A stretch of 64,000 nt of DNA from NCBI RefSeq assembly GCF_009729015.1, contig NZ_CP045482.1, positions 1,608,001 to 1,672,000 on the forward strand, written 5' to 3'. A program made the position numbers and the translations under genes. How positions within the stretch are numbered: position 1 is the stretch's first letter; each line of letters starts with the position of its first letter. Below the pieces are notes generated by a model that ran no database searches, was not told where the DNA came from, and was given only the letters and a program-made list of their open reading frames with translations. This document shows positions 38,386 through 48,270 of the stretch, piece by piece. The DNA is from Acidianus ambivalens (lineage in GTDB: Archaea; Thermoproteota; Thermoprotei_A; Sulfolobales; Sulfolobaceae).

Positions 38386-39222
38386 ATGACCTTTTCAATC
38401 GTTGTATACGACCCAAACGAGGAAGCTTGGGGAGTAGGAGTTGCAAGTAAGTTTTTAGCTGTGGGTTCTCTAGTACCTTGGCTAAAAGCAGGAGTAGGTG
38501 CAATAGCAACTCAAGCCCTAGCTAACCTTGAATTTGGAAGAAAAGGTTTAGAATTACTAGAGAAATACGACGCAGACAAAACCCTAAAAATTTTAATCGA
38601 TTCCGATCCTTTAAGAGAGAGAAGGCAAGTAGGTATTGTAGATTCTAAGGGATTAGCAGTAGCATTTACCGGAAAAGAGTGCCATCCATATGCAGGGCAT
38701 ATTGTGGGAGATAAATTCACAGTTCAAGGTAACATACTGGCAGGAGAGGAAGTATTAGAGGCAATGGCTAAAGAGGCCGAGGGGAGAGGAAAAATATACG
38801 AAAGAATACTGAGAGCGTTAAAAGCTGGAGAGGATAAAGGAGGAGATAGAAGAGGAAAACAGAGTGCTGCTATTATTGTAGTTAAGAAGGAAGATGAGAA
38901 AAGCATTACAGTTAATGACAAAATAAACCCTATAAAAATAGGAAAATATGTGGACGTAAGGGTTGACGATCATAAGGAACCTATAAAGGAGTTAGAGAGA
39001 ATATTAAACCTCTGGATTTCAACGTTCATAGATGAAGAAATGGTAAATGTATCCGATTATAGTGATGTAATTAATAAGGCGTTGAAGTCGTTGGGTTACA
39101 GCTCTTTAAGGGATTGGGTTGAGATAAATAATTTTGAGGCTAAATATACTGGGGATAAAATAGGCAAAACCGTACTTAAAGTACTACTGGATCAGGCTAA
39201 TATAAAGGTTGAGACTCAATAA
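38386..39222 (+). CDS. DUF1028 family protein (predicted Ntn-type hydrolase)
   Basis: The first ATG is at 38380, but the second, at 38386, gives the usual family start MTFSIVVYDPNEEAWGVGVA and lies about 26 bases after a TATA-like GATTAATTAT. The 278-residue product has the DUF1028 core (VGAIATQALANLEFGRKGLE, FTVQGNILAG, DRRGKQSAAI). The family is thought to have an Ntn-hydrolase fold and often sits beside peptide or amide catabolism genes; its reaction is unknown. The C-terminal 80 residues contain a peptidoglycan-binding-like helical tail seen in part of the family. Its 3' end overlaps a small opposite-strand frame. Confidence 0.85.
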   Translation: MTFSIVVYDPNEEAWGVGVASKFLAVGSLVPWLKAGVGAIATQALANLEFGRKGLELLEKYDADKTLKILIDSDPLRERRQVGIVDSKGLAVAFTGKECHPYAGHIVGDKFTVQGNILAGEEVLEAMAKEAEGRGKIYERILRALKAGEDKGGDRRGKQSAAIIVVKKEDEKSITVNDKINPIKIGKYVDVRVDDHKEPIKELERILNLWISTFIDEEMVNVSDYSDVINKALKSLGYSSLRDWVEINNFEAKYTGDKIGKTVLKVLLDQANIKVETQ

Positions 39223-39312
39223 TCTAGATTTTTCCCTAACTAACTTAGTGTCTTCATAAGTTTCTATATTCTCTCTCTTTAATTGCTTAACTATTTCATC
39301 TTTATTAATCAT
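39184..39312 (-). CDS. Possible small protein, 42 residues
   Basis: A leftward frame with a charged, coding-like start MINKDEIVKQLKRENIETYE; the last 13 codons lie opposite the end of the DUF1028 gene. A TTTTTTAAT box lies about 25 bases upstream of the ATG, as for leaderless genes. No family recognised; it might be the stub of a longer gene. Confidence 0.3.
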   Translation of the reverse strand: MINKDEIVKQLKRENIETYEDTKLVREKSRLLSLNLYISLIQ

Positions 39313-39550
39313 AATTTTTAAAGTGGTAAGAGGATTAAAAAATATTGCAGGAGATGTAAGTTATTCTTACCTAAATTATTCTATGCTCTCTTTTACCTTT
39401 GTATTAATGTTTAAGTTTTTTATATATAGGAGAGAATTCTATGAATATTTTATAATTAATAGTATTTAAAATGAGTTATGCTTTTATCCTTTATTAGGCT
39501 AACGAGATGAAAGCACTTAATCTTTTAGCTTATCCCTTTGTTAGAGAATT
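39313..39550. other. Intergenic region with candidate promoter only
   Basis: AT-rich sequence between two small frames. It holds the TATA-like box of the leftward 42-residue frame; nothing else is recognised. Confidence 0.35.
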
Positions 39551-39664
39551 ATGCTTATAATCAATCAGATCATTGCTACAATTGTTATTTTGATCTTTGC
39601 GTTTTTACTTTCATTTTTAATTTCTATTCTCTATAAGAAGAAGAGGAAGGAGGACAACAAATGA
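39551..39664 (+). CDS. Possible small single-helix membrane protein, 37 residues
   Basis: ATG at 39551; the product has one hydrophobic helix (residues about 3-28) and a highly basic tail KKKRKEDNK. This is the typical shape of small membrane subunits or regulators of transporters. No clear TATA box. It is too short to recognise by family. Confidence 0.35.
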   Translation: MLIINQIIATIVILIFAFLLSFLISILYKKKRKEDNK

Positions 39665-39778
39665 TTATTCTTAGATATACTGCATATAATATACAAAGTG
39701 AGCGAAACGGATACTTCTAAATCAAATTTTGATAGAATTTTCAATCCCTCATTCTCTAATAGTGCATTAAATTGAGAA

Positions 39779-40111
39779 TTATTTGGCTAACACTACATGT
39801 AGTAAATACTTCTTATCAGCTAAGGACATCATTTTTCTAAACGGACCTCCCCTAACATGGCTCATGTGAACTTTAGCCGCACTCATCATCCACTCTGGTA
39901 ATGAGGAGAAGCCGCTCTTATCTAAATACTGCCTCATTATCATTGGATTGGCTTCAATAACTTGGTCAATGACACACTCAACTTCCTGTATATTATGCCT
40001 GCAAATGTATTTTCCGGGTTGAATATAGCTTGCTCTTAAGACGTATACTTCCTTGTTATTTAATAAAAAATTCCAGACGTTTTCGTAAGCAATTTCTATC
40101 TCGTTTACCAT
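39779..40111 (-). CDS. Unknown protein, 110 residues
   Basis: 110 residues, soluble, with an alpha/beta pattern and no signal peptide. Cysteine and histidine occur close together (KYICRHNIQEVECVI) and several His/Met near the end (SAAKVHMSHVRGGPFRKMM), which may bind a metal, but no known motif results. A TATA-like TTTAATAAG lies 25 bases upstream of the ATG, so the gene is probably real and leaderless. It is divergent from the Ldh2-type dehydrogenase, with 93 bases between them. Not recognised. Confidence 0.55.
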   Translation of the reverse strand: MVNEIEIAYENVWNFLLNNKEVYVLRASYIQPGKYICRHNIQEVECVIDQVIEANPMIMRQYLDKSGFSSLPEWMMSAAKVHMSHVRGGPFRKMMSLADKKYLLHVVLAK

Positions 40112-40174
40112 ATGCTATTTCTTTCTGGGCCTTATTAAATGCATCGTGGGCTATCTCTCCGCTTGCTTATGAAG

Positions 40175-40183
40175 TTTTAAAAA
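40175..40183 (+). promoter_or_regulatory. TATA box of the Ldh2-type dehydrogenase
   Basis: TTTTAAAAA centred 26 bases upstream of the ATG at 40205. Confidence 0.55.
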
Positions 40184-40204
40184 TATAAGAGCCTCATTTT
40201 AATT

Positions 40205-41116
40205 ATGAAGGTAGACGTTGAAGAAGCAAAAGAATTGGTTTACAAGATCTTCTCTAAGGTAACTTATGCTGAATACGCTAAATATTTATCCGAAGAACTC
40301 GTAGAGGCTGAAATTGAAGGACATTCAGACCACGGTCTACAACTAATTCCTTATTATATAAAATTAGCAAATGGAGAAGAAGTAGATATAGGAGGACAGA
40401 AAATTCCTCCAATTAACCCTAAGGGAAAAGTAGAGATAAGTGGAGAAAACCTTATTACCGTTAATGGGAACATGACTTTCGGCCAAGTAGTTTTGAGAAA
40501 GCTCGTTAATTATCTCTTAGAAAAGAATCTGGATTATTACGTAGTTATAGGAAAAAATATCTCGCATTTAGGTAGACTTTCCACTTTTACTAGGGGGTTA
40601 TCCAAAGGCAACTACGCCAGTCTAATTATGGCAAGATCCCCGCCATTAATTTCGTTAAAAGGTATGAAAGGAAGGATTTTGGGTAATAACCCTATAAGCT
40701 TCGGTTTTCCTGGAATAATAATAGATACAGCGTTAAGCGTTACATCCTTCGGCAAAGCCTTAGAAAAGTATATTAAAGGAGAAAAGTTAGACTCGAACGT
40801 TATTGTTAATAAAGAAGGCGAACTGAGTGACAATCCGAAGGACCTTTTAGAAGGCGGTGCTTTACTACCGATAGGTGATTACAAGGGATTTAATATAGCC
40901 TTAGGAATAGAACTATTTACTACAATGTTCTCGGACGAAGAGGACGTTAATCCTTTCATAGCGTTGGTTTTAAGAGCTAACGAAAATTTCAAGAATGTCT
41001 TATTAAGATTGCCAAGCAATTATTATTTACTAAATAAAGAGAGTAAACTAAAAAATATAAAAGATTTAGAAATTCCAGATAATTTATGGAAGACCTTGGT
41101 CAATCTAGCACAATGA
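40205..41116 (+). CDS. Malate/L-lactate dehydrogenase family (Ldh2) oxidoreductase
   Basis: 303 residues, somewhat shorter than the usual 330-350. Family features: EGHSDHGLQLIPYYI near residue 38 (HxxHG/R-L pattern), GKNISHLGRLSTFTRGL (the SHHxG motif with the active-site histidine), ILGNNPISFGFPG (GTNPxxxxxP) and GALLPIGDYKGFNIALGIEL (LPxGGYKGxGL). These NAD(P)-dependent enzymes oxidise malate, lactate, ureidoglycolate or sulfolactate. In a nitrogen-scavenging region ureidoglycolate (allantoin pathway) is a tempting option, but nothing decides it. A likely leaderless single gene. Confidence 0.82.
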   Translation: MKVDVEEAKELVYKIFSKVTYAEYAKYLSEELVEAEIEGHSDHGLQLIPYYIKLANGEEVDIGGQKIPPINPKGKVEISGENLITVNGNMTFGQVVLRKLVNYLLEKNLDYYVVIGKNISHLGRLSTFTRGLSKGNYASLIMARSPPLISLKGMKGRILGNNPISFGFPGIIIDTALSVTSFGKALEKYIKGEKLDSNVIVNKEGELSDNPKDLLEGGALLPIGDYKGFNIALGIELFTTMFSDEEDVNPFIALVLRANENFKNVLLRLPSNYYLLNKESKLKNIKDLEIPDNLWKTLVNLAQ

Positions 41117-41416
41117 TAATTTTGTATTAAAGGGCTCAGCCTTCTTAAAACTTTTCAGTTAATTGCTTTCAATACATCACTTTCGTTAAAAAGTTAACAA
41201 TATATAACCCTTAATTTATAAAAACTTTTTATATAATCTAGTTTTTTGTAGAATAATATTATTTTTTCTTATACATTATTCATGTAATCTATTTAAGACG
41301 ATAGAGCTGTAATGCAAGACATTTTTAATAAATGGAAAGTAAACTTGGCTATAAAGTAAACTCTGTTTAAAGTAATGGATAAGAAAATTTATTTATAATT
41401 CTTATTAACGTCCTCT
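41117..41416. other. AT-rich intergenic region, 300 bases
   Basis: No gene recognised. Several A/T runs; the TATA box of the next gene lies at 41391-41398. Confidence 0.4.
41391..41398 (+). promoter_or_regulatory. TATA box of APC permease at 41417
   Basis: ATTTATAA centred 23 bases upstream of the ATG at 41417. Confidence 0.5.
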
Positions 41417-43003
41417 ATGCAAGGTAAGAGAACTTTTGTTAGAGAATCGTCTGGGCTAATTAGGGAAATTGATGCTAAGGATGCATTCTCCATGAACTTC
41501 TCATATTTAGGTCCTGCAGCTGGAGTAGCTTATCCGCTAACTTTTGCGGTAGCGTTAGTTGGAGCTAGTTGGATAATTTCCGGCGTCATAGCAGCTTTAT
41601 TAATGTTCCCTGTGGCTATAATGTATTACTATCTTTCGAGGATAATACCCAGATCTGCCGGAGATTATATTTATATATCAAGAACTTTGGGACCCAGGAT
41701 TGGATTTATACAAGCAATATCAAACATTTTCATTTTCGCAAGCGGTGTTCCTATATTAGCACAACTGGAACTTCCATTAGTTTTAGAGCCTTCATTACAA
41801 ATTTTGGGAATAACCTTTCACGACCCATCGCTTATTTCCTTTGCAAGGAACTTTGCTTTTTGCTCTGAGACTTCTCCAATATTTTTTGGGACTACATTAT
41901 TGATAATAGGATTAGTAGCATTAGTTACAATAGTAAGGACTAAGATTTTTGCTAGGATAATTACTACTTTAACTGCAGTACAAATTATTGGTACGCTAGG
42001 AATGATAATAGGCTTAGCACTTGTGGGATCTTCTTATCCCGCAATTTTCACAAAGGTCTCGGAAAGCTTTGGAGGGCCAAGTTACTCTTCATTAATCTCG
42101 TCAACGTCATATAGCTTTAACTCCGTCCAGACGTTAGTTTTGATGTCAGCAATAGCAGCTTTTCTATTCCTATATAATAACGCTCCAACGTACTTTGGAG
42201 GTGAAATTAAGAAGGCTGAAAAAAGCCTATTCTCTGGAATAATAATTTCTTACATTATAACTGCAATATTATCAATAATACTTATATATGAATTACAATA
42301 CTTTGTAGGAGAAGGGTTTTACGATTACACCTCCTCAATGGGATGGTCTTCTTCAAGCGGAGGAATTCCCATAGCAACTACTTCCCTGTTGGCGTACGTT
42401 GCAGTACCTTTCTTAAATAATGTTCCGCTTATTATACTAATTGTAGCCGGCGCAATAACCTGGTATTTGCTTTATTCAATAATAGACTTAGCAATACCGA
42501 GTAGGACTTTATTCGCAATAGCCTTCGATTGGCTAGCCCCTTCTTTCTTTACAAAGGTCAGCGAGAAGTTTAGGACTCCAATATATTCTACGCTATTCAT
42601 TGTAGCGTTAGCAGTAGTATTTGACGTATTAGAAATATACTTGGGCTTTAGCGAGAGTGCAATGACTACTATAATAGTTTTCATGTTATATCAATACTTT
42701 ACTGCCGCAATTTCTGCCATAGTAATTAGTAAGAAGAAATTGTACGGAGTAAAAGATAACAAACTTGCGATTCTAGGCGGTATCTCAGCCTTCGCAGTAG
42801 TGTTCCCTGCAATATTAATGATACTCTACGCTATAATATGTAAAGCTTTCAGCTCTGTGGTTTTCGTTAACTTACCTTTAAATATAGGGATAATAGTTGG
42901 AGTTCCAATAGTTTCTATTGCACTTTATGAGGTAGTAAGAAAGATTAGGGAGAAGCAGGGAATAGATTTATCCTTAACTTTCAAGGAAATTCCTCCAGAA
43001 TAG
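41417..43003 (+). CDS. APC-superfamily amino acid permease (EIPPE-tail group)
   Basis: 528 residues, same length as the permease at 35322. The N-terminus TFVRESSGLIREIDAKDAFS and the C-terminus GIDLSLTFKEIPPE define it as a member of the window's four-gene family. Loop 2-3 reads IIPRSAGDYIYISRTLGP. The middle helices differ most (FLYNNAPTYFGGEIKKAEKS instead of WFFGPSYFAGEYKQATR), indicating a different substrate. It stands alone, with its own promoter, between the Ldh2-type gene and a decayed secreted-protein gene. Confidence 0.83.
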   Translation: MQGKRTFVRESSGLIREIDAKDAFSMNFSYLGPAAGVAYPLTFAVALVGASWIISGVIAALLMFPVAIMYYYLSRIIPRSAGDYIYISRTLGPRIGFIQAISNIFIFASGVPILAQLELPLVLEPSLQILGITFHDPSLISFARNFAFCSETSPIFFGTTLLIIGLVALVTIVRTKIFARIITTLTAVQIIGTLGMIIGLALVGSSYPAIFTKVSESFGGPSYSSLISSTSYSFNSVQTLVLMSAIAAFLFLYNNAPTYFGGEIKKAEKSLFSGIIISYIITAILSIILIYELQYFVGEGFYDYTSSMGWSSSSGGIPIATTSLLAYVAVPFLNNVPLIILIVAGAITWYLLYSIIDLAIPSRTLFAIAFDWLAPSFFTKVSEKFRTPIYSTLFIVALAVVFDVLEIYLGFSESAMTTIIVFMLYQYFTAAISAIVISKKKLYGVKDNKLAILGGISAFAVVFPAILMILYAIICKAFSSVVFVNLPLNIGIIVGVPIVSIALYEVVRKIREKQGIDLSLTFKEIPPE

Positions 43004-43128
43004 CGATAGCATCACAGATTCTAATTCGCTAGATCTTTGTACTATTCAAATTTAATACCAAAATGATCTAAAATCTTTAATATTCTTATTTTATATTTAA
43101 TTCATTCATTTCTTAGCAGTAATAAGAC

Positions 43129-43136
43129 TTAAATAT
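43129..43136 (+). promoter_or_regulatory. TATA box of the decayed secreted-protein gene
   Basis: TTAAATATA-type box centred 26 bases upstream of the ATG at 43159: the promoter is still intact although the gene is broken. Confidence 0.5.
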
Positions 43137-43158
43137 AAGGTTAGAAATTGCTTAGTAT

Positions 43159-44828
43159 ATGAAAGGAAAACTCATAATAAAGTACATCTCCATTATACTT
43201 TTAATAGTAATAGTAATCAAGATTCTTTCTGTTATACCTCCTTTTAATTCTTTTATCAGCTTTCCGGCGTTTGATAAAAAACTTACAATATATGTAACCC
43301 TTAATTCAACTCCGGTAAACGGTGCAGAGGTTCAGGTTTTGCGGACTATCCTTCAAGCAGTAAAATAACCCAAGTAGCTTCCTTAACTACGTTTTTAGGT
43401 TATGCCTCTCTGCAATCTTTTCAACTCTCTGGACTAATTTCAGTATGGCAAGGAAATTTCAATACTCCTTCTTTAATATTCCTTATAAGTTATGTTGAAG
43501 GAAATAAAATGTATTATGCAGTTAGGAGCGCAACTCTAAATTTTAATGGTTGTTTTATTCCTTCAATAGTTGATGTTAATCTTAATAATTTCATAAATTA
43601 TACTACCTCCTCTTGTTTGAATATTAGATGGGTTCCAGTATTCTGTAACGTCTCTACAATAATTCCAATACCCCTTGTATTTATAAATTCAACGACAAAT
43701 GCAAATAGTGCTGATACTCTAACAATTTTTATAAAATGTATATGGGGTTCCGTTGCGTTAGAGAATGAATATGGCGAAGTTGAGTATTCTATTGAAGGCC
43801 CAGTAACTGAAGTTACGCATTGCTGTTTAATATCAAGCACACTTCCTATAGGTGGAGATCTCATCCCAGTTCTGGTTTCCTCTACGTTTTAGGAAAAATT
43901 GAAGCTGTAGTATTTCAAGCCTATAAAAACGGAGGAAATAAAGAACAGCCATTAAATAATTATACTGTAACGACATTTATAAAATGTTTTCAGCCTAATA
44001 CTTTATCTTATGCGTATCCTAGTTCACAATATTATAAAATATTAACTAAATACCTTAAAGACGTAGAATTTTTACCGTACTATCACGCTGAACCAAAACA
44101 TGGTGAACCGTCAGAATTTTTATCCTATACGTCACAATTTGAAGAAAGGGATGGCTGGTACCCTGGATTTGGGATTTACAATAGGAGCTGTTGCGTTAGC
44201 TCTAGGTTTATTTTCTGGCGCTCCTGAAGCTGCAATGCCAATAATTTTATCCTCAGCAGGATTAGATTTTGAAATAGCTCAAAGTAGCGAAAGCTTAGTA
44301 GCATATGATAACAATTTCGTAATAAGTTGTCCAATAAACGAGCAATTTTTAGTATGCGTTGCTACTAGTTCATATTCTTATTGCCTTAACGGCTTCAAGT
44401 TTAATATTCCAGTATACTATTTTAGAATATCTTCAAATCAAGTTTATAAATCCTATTGTACACTCGTTTATATAACAGGAAATACGGAATATTTCATTGA
44501 TAGTCTTCCAAGCTATATTATATTTAGCGTTGATGTGAGCTTTCATTGTGTTATCTGTACTCCCGTACAAAATCCAGTTACTTTAAACGTAATGTTCGGA
44601 AAACTAGTAGCCTGCCTTTATAAGGGGAATAACTTAATATGGAAAAATACCTATAACGAGAATGGACATTAAGTGCTAATATGCATACCTAAGTCAGTAA
44701 TATGCAGTAATGGTATAGGAGAATATAAGTTAGTAGTAAAATACGAGGGATGTATGAATGACACTATTGCTACATTATCCTCTTGTGCAGACATATATTT
44801 TAGAGTGTTAACTCCTATGCCTAGATAA
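43159..44828 (+). pseudogene. Large secreted/surface protein gene broken by three frameshifts and one stop
   Basis: One long protein of about 555 residues can be rebuilt across three frames. It starts MKGKLIIKYISIILLIVIVI (signal helix) and a small Ig- or carboxypeptidase-regulatory-like segment (YVTLNSTPVNGAEVQV). It shifts frame near 43340 to continue as GFADYPSSSKITQVASL; near 43870 as SSGFLYVLGKIEAVVFQAYK; and near 44165 as FTIGAVALALGLFSGAPEAA. An in-frame TAA at 44670 interrupts the last part, after which the same frame runs on to 44828 (IGEYKLVVKYEGCMNDTI). Cysteine-rich beta segments suggest an extracellular protein. No family recognised. Sequencing errors could fake some shifts, but four lesions point to real decay. 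Confidence 0.7.
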
Positions 44829-44904
44829 TCTGCATCAGAACTTACTTTTCTTCATTTAAACGGACATTAATTCTGCTCCTTTTATAGGAAGCTCATATTT
44901 TGAC

Positions 44905-46149
44905 TTATTTATCCATTATGTTTATTATTTTATCCGTTTCTTCATTTTCGTCTATTCTTGTTTTTATTTCATTAATTGCGTAGTGTTTTCCTCTTACTAC
45001 TAAGTATGGTGGTAATGCTGTCCTTATTGCGTCGTAAATTGTCTTAGTTTGTAGGATTATGAATTCTGCCTTTTCTCCTTCTCTTATCTGAGGAGTCTTT
45101 ATGTTTAACGCTTTATAAGCATTAGTAGTTATTAAGTCAAGTAGCTTGTTAATCTCGTTTGATGTGAAGTGGTCTGCTAAGAATGCTTCTTGTGCTACTC
45201 TTAGCATGTTATAGTCACCAAGGGGGTAAATTGGGTCTGCTACATTATCACTCCCCAAAGCTACGTTAATTCCTGCATTAATTAACTCCCTAATCCTAGC
45301 AATACCCCTCCTCTTAGGATAATTATCATAACGGCCTTGTAAATGCATGCTAACAATTGGGTTAGAAATTATTGAAACTCCTGCCTCCCTCAGCAGGAGA
45401 GTTAACTTATGAAAATACCAATTATCATAAGAGTGGGAAGCAGTCATATGGCTAATAGAAGTCTTTGAACCGTAATTTCTGCTCAAAGCCTCCCTAGCAA
45501 CAACCTCAGAAAACCTAGAATTAGGATCGTCAGTCTCATCAACGTGACCGTCAATCAATTTATTATACTCAACAGCAAGATCAAAAGCAACCATAACAGA
45601 CTTAATGCCTTCTTCATAAGAACGTTCACTGTGAGGAATTAACCCAACAACTTCTGCACCTTCTTCTAATGCTTTCCTAATCTTTTCGAGGTTTTCATTA
45701 AAAAAGAATCCAGGAGAAGGAAATGCAACAACTTGAATATCTACTAAAGGATTATCCCTAGCCTTAAGCATTTTAAATACAACATCGTTCCAAACCGGGT
45801 CATGTGACCTAACATAAAATACACCGTTAATGAAATGCATTCTTATTATTTTTTCTAATCTTTTCTCTAAATCTTCCTGAGTTATTTTTTGAGACACCTC
45901 TTCCCTTATTATTTCAACTCCTTCTATTAGCGTACCGCTCAAGTTATGTCTTGCATAGTTTAAAGTTAATGCATAACCTAAATGAGCATGCGGATTTACA
46001 AAAGGTTTAGAAATTAGCCTACCTTTAGCATCTATTATTTCTCCATCTTTATTATTGCAGTCTATGCACTCTATTATTCCCTCATCGTTAATATATATAG
46101 AATGATTCTCATTACTATCCTCTTGGAATTTTACGTTTTTTATTAGCAT
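44905..46149 (-). CDS. Cytosine-deaminase-like amidohydrolase
   Basis: Started at the ATG at 46149 (MLIKNVKF), because a TTTAATT box lies about 24 bases upstream; an ATG five codons earlier (46164) is an alternative. The 414-residue product has the CodA-type ligands: H54 and H56 (NPHAHLGY), H202 and the catalytic E205 (DGHVDETDDP), H234 (SISHMTASHS) and D301 (LGSDNVADPIYP). This matches mononuclear deaminases of cytosine, isoguanine and related heterocycles. It is an intact relative of the deleted remnant at 4096-4404. The NCS1 permease at the window start would be a logical partner, though 43 kb apart. Exact substrate not decided. Confidence 0.85.
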   Translation of the reverse strand: MLIKNVKFQEDSNENHSIYINDEGIIECIDCNNKDGEIIDAKGRLISKPFVNPHAHLGYALTLNYARHNLSGTLIEGVEIIREEVSQKITQEDLEKRLEKIIRMHFINGVFYVRSHDPVWNDVVFKMLKARDNPLVDIQVVAFPSPGFFFNENLEKIRKALEEGAEVVGLIPHSERSYEEGIKSVMVAFDLAVEYNKLIDGHVDETDDPNSRFSEVVAREALSRNYGSKTSISHMTASHSYDNWYFHKLTLLLREAGVSIISNPIVSMHLQGRYDNYPKRRGIARIRELINAGINVALGSDNVADPIYPLGDYNMLRVAQEAFLADHFTSNEINKLLDLITTNAYKALNIKTPQIREGEKAEFIILQTKTIYDAIRTALPPYLVVRGKHYAINEIKTRIDENEETDKIINIMDK

Positions 46150-46299
46150 ATAATATTCATGCAAAAGGGAATTAAAGGCGTTTCCGTATGTTATTGCGCG
46201 TAAAGATTATTAGAAGGAAATTATCTACGTGCACTCTCTCTTTTTAAATGAATCCAAGCAAGTTACATAATAAGGAAGGGGAAAAACAAAAATATCTTA

Positions 46300-48270
46300 T
46301 TACATTGTATATGTATACGTTCCGTTATAGTACATCATGTTATAGAAGTATCCTACATAGGGGTTGTATACAAATCCGTGTACGTATGGTTGTACGAAGA
46401 AGTATGTGTCCGGCACTGGTAACCATACGTATGGTGCGCAGTTGTAAATTATGCTGTATGCCTTTGCAACCATTTCTTCTTGTAGTGTTGTATTAGTAAT
46501 GAAGGGTAGAGTATTATACATTGATTGTAATTCAGAATTATCAACCCACGCTAAGTTACCGGAAATTCCGCCGAATTGAACGTCAGTTAAAGGCATTAAT
46601 TGCTGGAATACTGGGTCAGGCCAATCTGGGAACCAGCCTAAATCTACCATTACTGGCGTTCCGTTTGTAGTAGTCCAACCGTCGGTTACTGATGGTAACA
46701 CGTAATATACTGTTGTTGATATTCCTATTTGACTTAAATCATGAGATATTATTTCTAACTCGTCCTGCTCAAGTTCGTTAACCGGAGCTAATGCATATAA
46801 GGAAAGCGGTGGTAACTGAGTTCCGGAAGTGTCACCTATCGTTGTGCCATTTGGTAGGACCACATAGAAGTGACCAATGTATCCAGCTTCGTTCAAGTAG
46901 TGCATTGCCAATGAAGGATTATAACAATATACTGATAAATTATCTGGATTATAGTAACCTGGGAATTGTGGAGATATTGGGCCTACAAATTCTGCTGCTA
47001 ATGGTTTGCCATTATAGGAGAATATTGACAATAATGCACTGTAATTAATTGCATGCTCTATTGCCAACCTAAAGTCTGTAATATTGGTCGGGAACTTCTG
47101 AGTATTTAATGAAATATACAGTACTCCTGGTTCTGCACCAAAGTTTCTGAATGATGCATTCATTGGAATTTCATTATATGGTGATGTTCCTAGTATTTGT
47201 GATAAGTATGGTATTGATATATACGAAATCTGTGCTTGATTCTTTACGAAGTCTTCTACCCTATCATTGTGGCTCAATCCGTAGTTAATGATAATGTACT
47301 TTATGTGTGCAGGCTCAGCAACTGCCGGAACATTCTTTCCTACTGCCCAGTAGTTAGGATTAGCTTCTAATTCAATCGTTGAGAATCCCGGACAGACCTT
47401 AACTATAACGTAAGGACCGGTACCATTCATTCCATGCTCGTCCAAGCAAGAGTTTGGAGAATTAGGAACTACACCACCGTGCATGTCAACACAAACAGGA
47501 TTAACAATAGCACCCCACCATGATGCTATATCATATAAGAAGAACTTGTAAGGCTCTAGTGTGTTTATTTCTACTTCATATGGTCCTTTTACTACTACTG
47601 CTTGGTTTGGATAACTCATTATCTTCTGTATTGTAGCATTATTTGCGTTGAAATGAGAGAGTATGTAAGCTAATACGTGAGCGGTTAAATTATAATTTCC
47701 TACAGTGTGTAATCCCGTTGCGTTCTCTATTGCGTAACATACTCCCCAAGGTATTGCGTAACCAGAAACTGCGTAAACTGTCGAGTTAAATAGTAAACCG
47801 ATGTAGTTTGCAACTCCCGGTCCTTGACCCATTAATATAGTCCTATAGAGGGAGAACCAAACGGTTGAAGCATTAACTTGAACTCCATCAGCAAAGTGCA
47901 CGCAAGGCCTCAAGTAGAAGTAGTAATTCTGATAGTTAGGAGTTGTGTAATTCTCGGCAATTACTGGAACTACCTCGTGGTAATTTGAGCCATTAAATTC
48001 AACAAGCTCTTGAAAAACAGCAGTAAACAAAGGACCGTCCTGTACGTAGAAGCCAGTTGCTGGATCTAGAGCGTCTGGTGGTGCAGTTTGTGCAACATCT
48101 GTTAATGTGTCTGTAGTTGGTGGGGCTAATGATATAGTTGGAGTAACTGTTGTAGGATGATGTGTAGTGCTGATATAATATACTGCTCCTCCTATTACAG
48201 CAACTATAATTATTATAGCAATTATAACGCCTAAAGTTTTGCTCAATCCTAAGAGTTTTTTATTAGACAT
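46300..48270 (-). CDS. ABC transporter substrate-binding protein, dipeptide family (paralogue 3)
   Basis: 656 residues with an N-terminal anchor helix (LGVIIAIIIIVAVIGGAVYY) and an SBP_bac_5 domain. It is a mosaic of paralogues 1 and 2. The start (APPDALDPATGFYVQDGPLF) and the central KVCPGFSTIELEANPNYWAV agree with paralogue 1. The block NYNLTAHVLAYILSHFNANN and the C-terminal NTTLQEEMVAKAYSIIY follow paralogue 2. This copy lies directly upstream, in transcription order, of the ATPase/permease operon (48434-51513 read leftward lies before it), so it is the obvious receptor of that importer. Confidence 0.88.
   Translation of the reverse strand: MSNKKLLGLSKTLGVIIAIIIIVAVIGGAVYYISTTHHPTTVTPTISLAPPTTDTLTDVAQTAPPDALDPATGFYVQDGPLFTAVFQELVEFNGSNYHEVVPVIAENYTTPNYQNYYFYLRPCVHFADGVQVNASTVWFSLYRTILMGQGPGVANYIGLLFNSTVYAVSGYAIPWGVCYAIENATGLHTVGNYNLTAHVLAYILSHFNANNATIQKIMSYPNQAVVVKGPYEVEINTLEPYKFFLYDIASWWGAIVNPVCVDMHGGVVPNSPNSCLDEHGMNGTGPYVIVKVCPGFSTIELEANPNYWAVGKNVPAVAEPAHIKYIIINYGLSHNDRVEDFVKNQAQISYISIPYLSQILGTSPYNEIPMNASFRNFGAEPGVLYISLNTQKFPTNITDFRLAIEHAINYSALLSIFSYNGKPLAAEFVGPISPQFPGYYNPDNLSVYCYNPSLAMHYLNEAGYIGHFYVVLPNGTTIGDTSGTQLPPLSLYALAPVNELEQDELEIISHDLSQIGISTTVYYVLPSVTDGWTTTNGTPVMVDLGWFPDWPDPVFQQLMPLTDVQFGGISGNLAWVDNSELQSMYNTLPFITNTTLQEEMVAKAYSIIYNCAPYVWLPVPDTYFFVQPYVHGFVYNPYVGYFYNMMYYNGTYTYTM

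Noticed and set aside
39665..39778. Possible CRISPR-like repeat or att site (TTTCAATCCCTCATTCTC region)
   Set aside because: The motif occurs once; no array of regularly spaced repeats was found.
46248..47048. Rightward frames opposite binding-protein paralogue 3
   Set aside because: Antisense of a conserved gene; Arg/Cys/His-rich composition typical of shadow frames.
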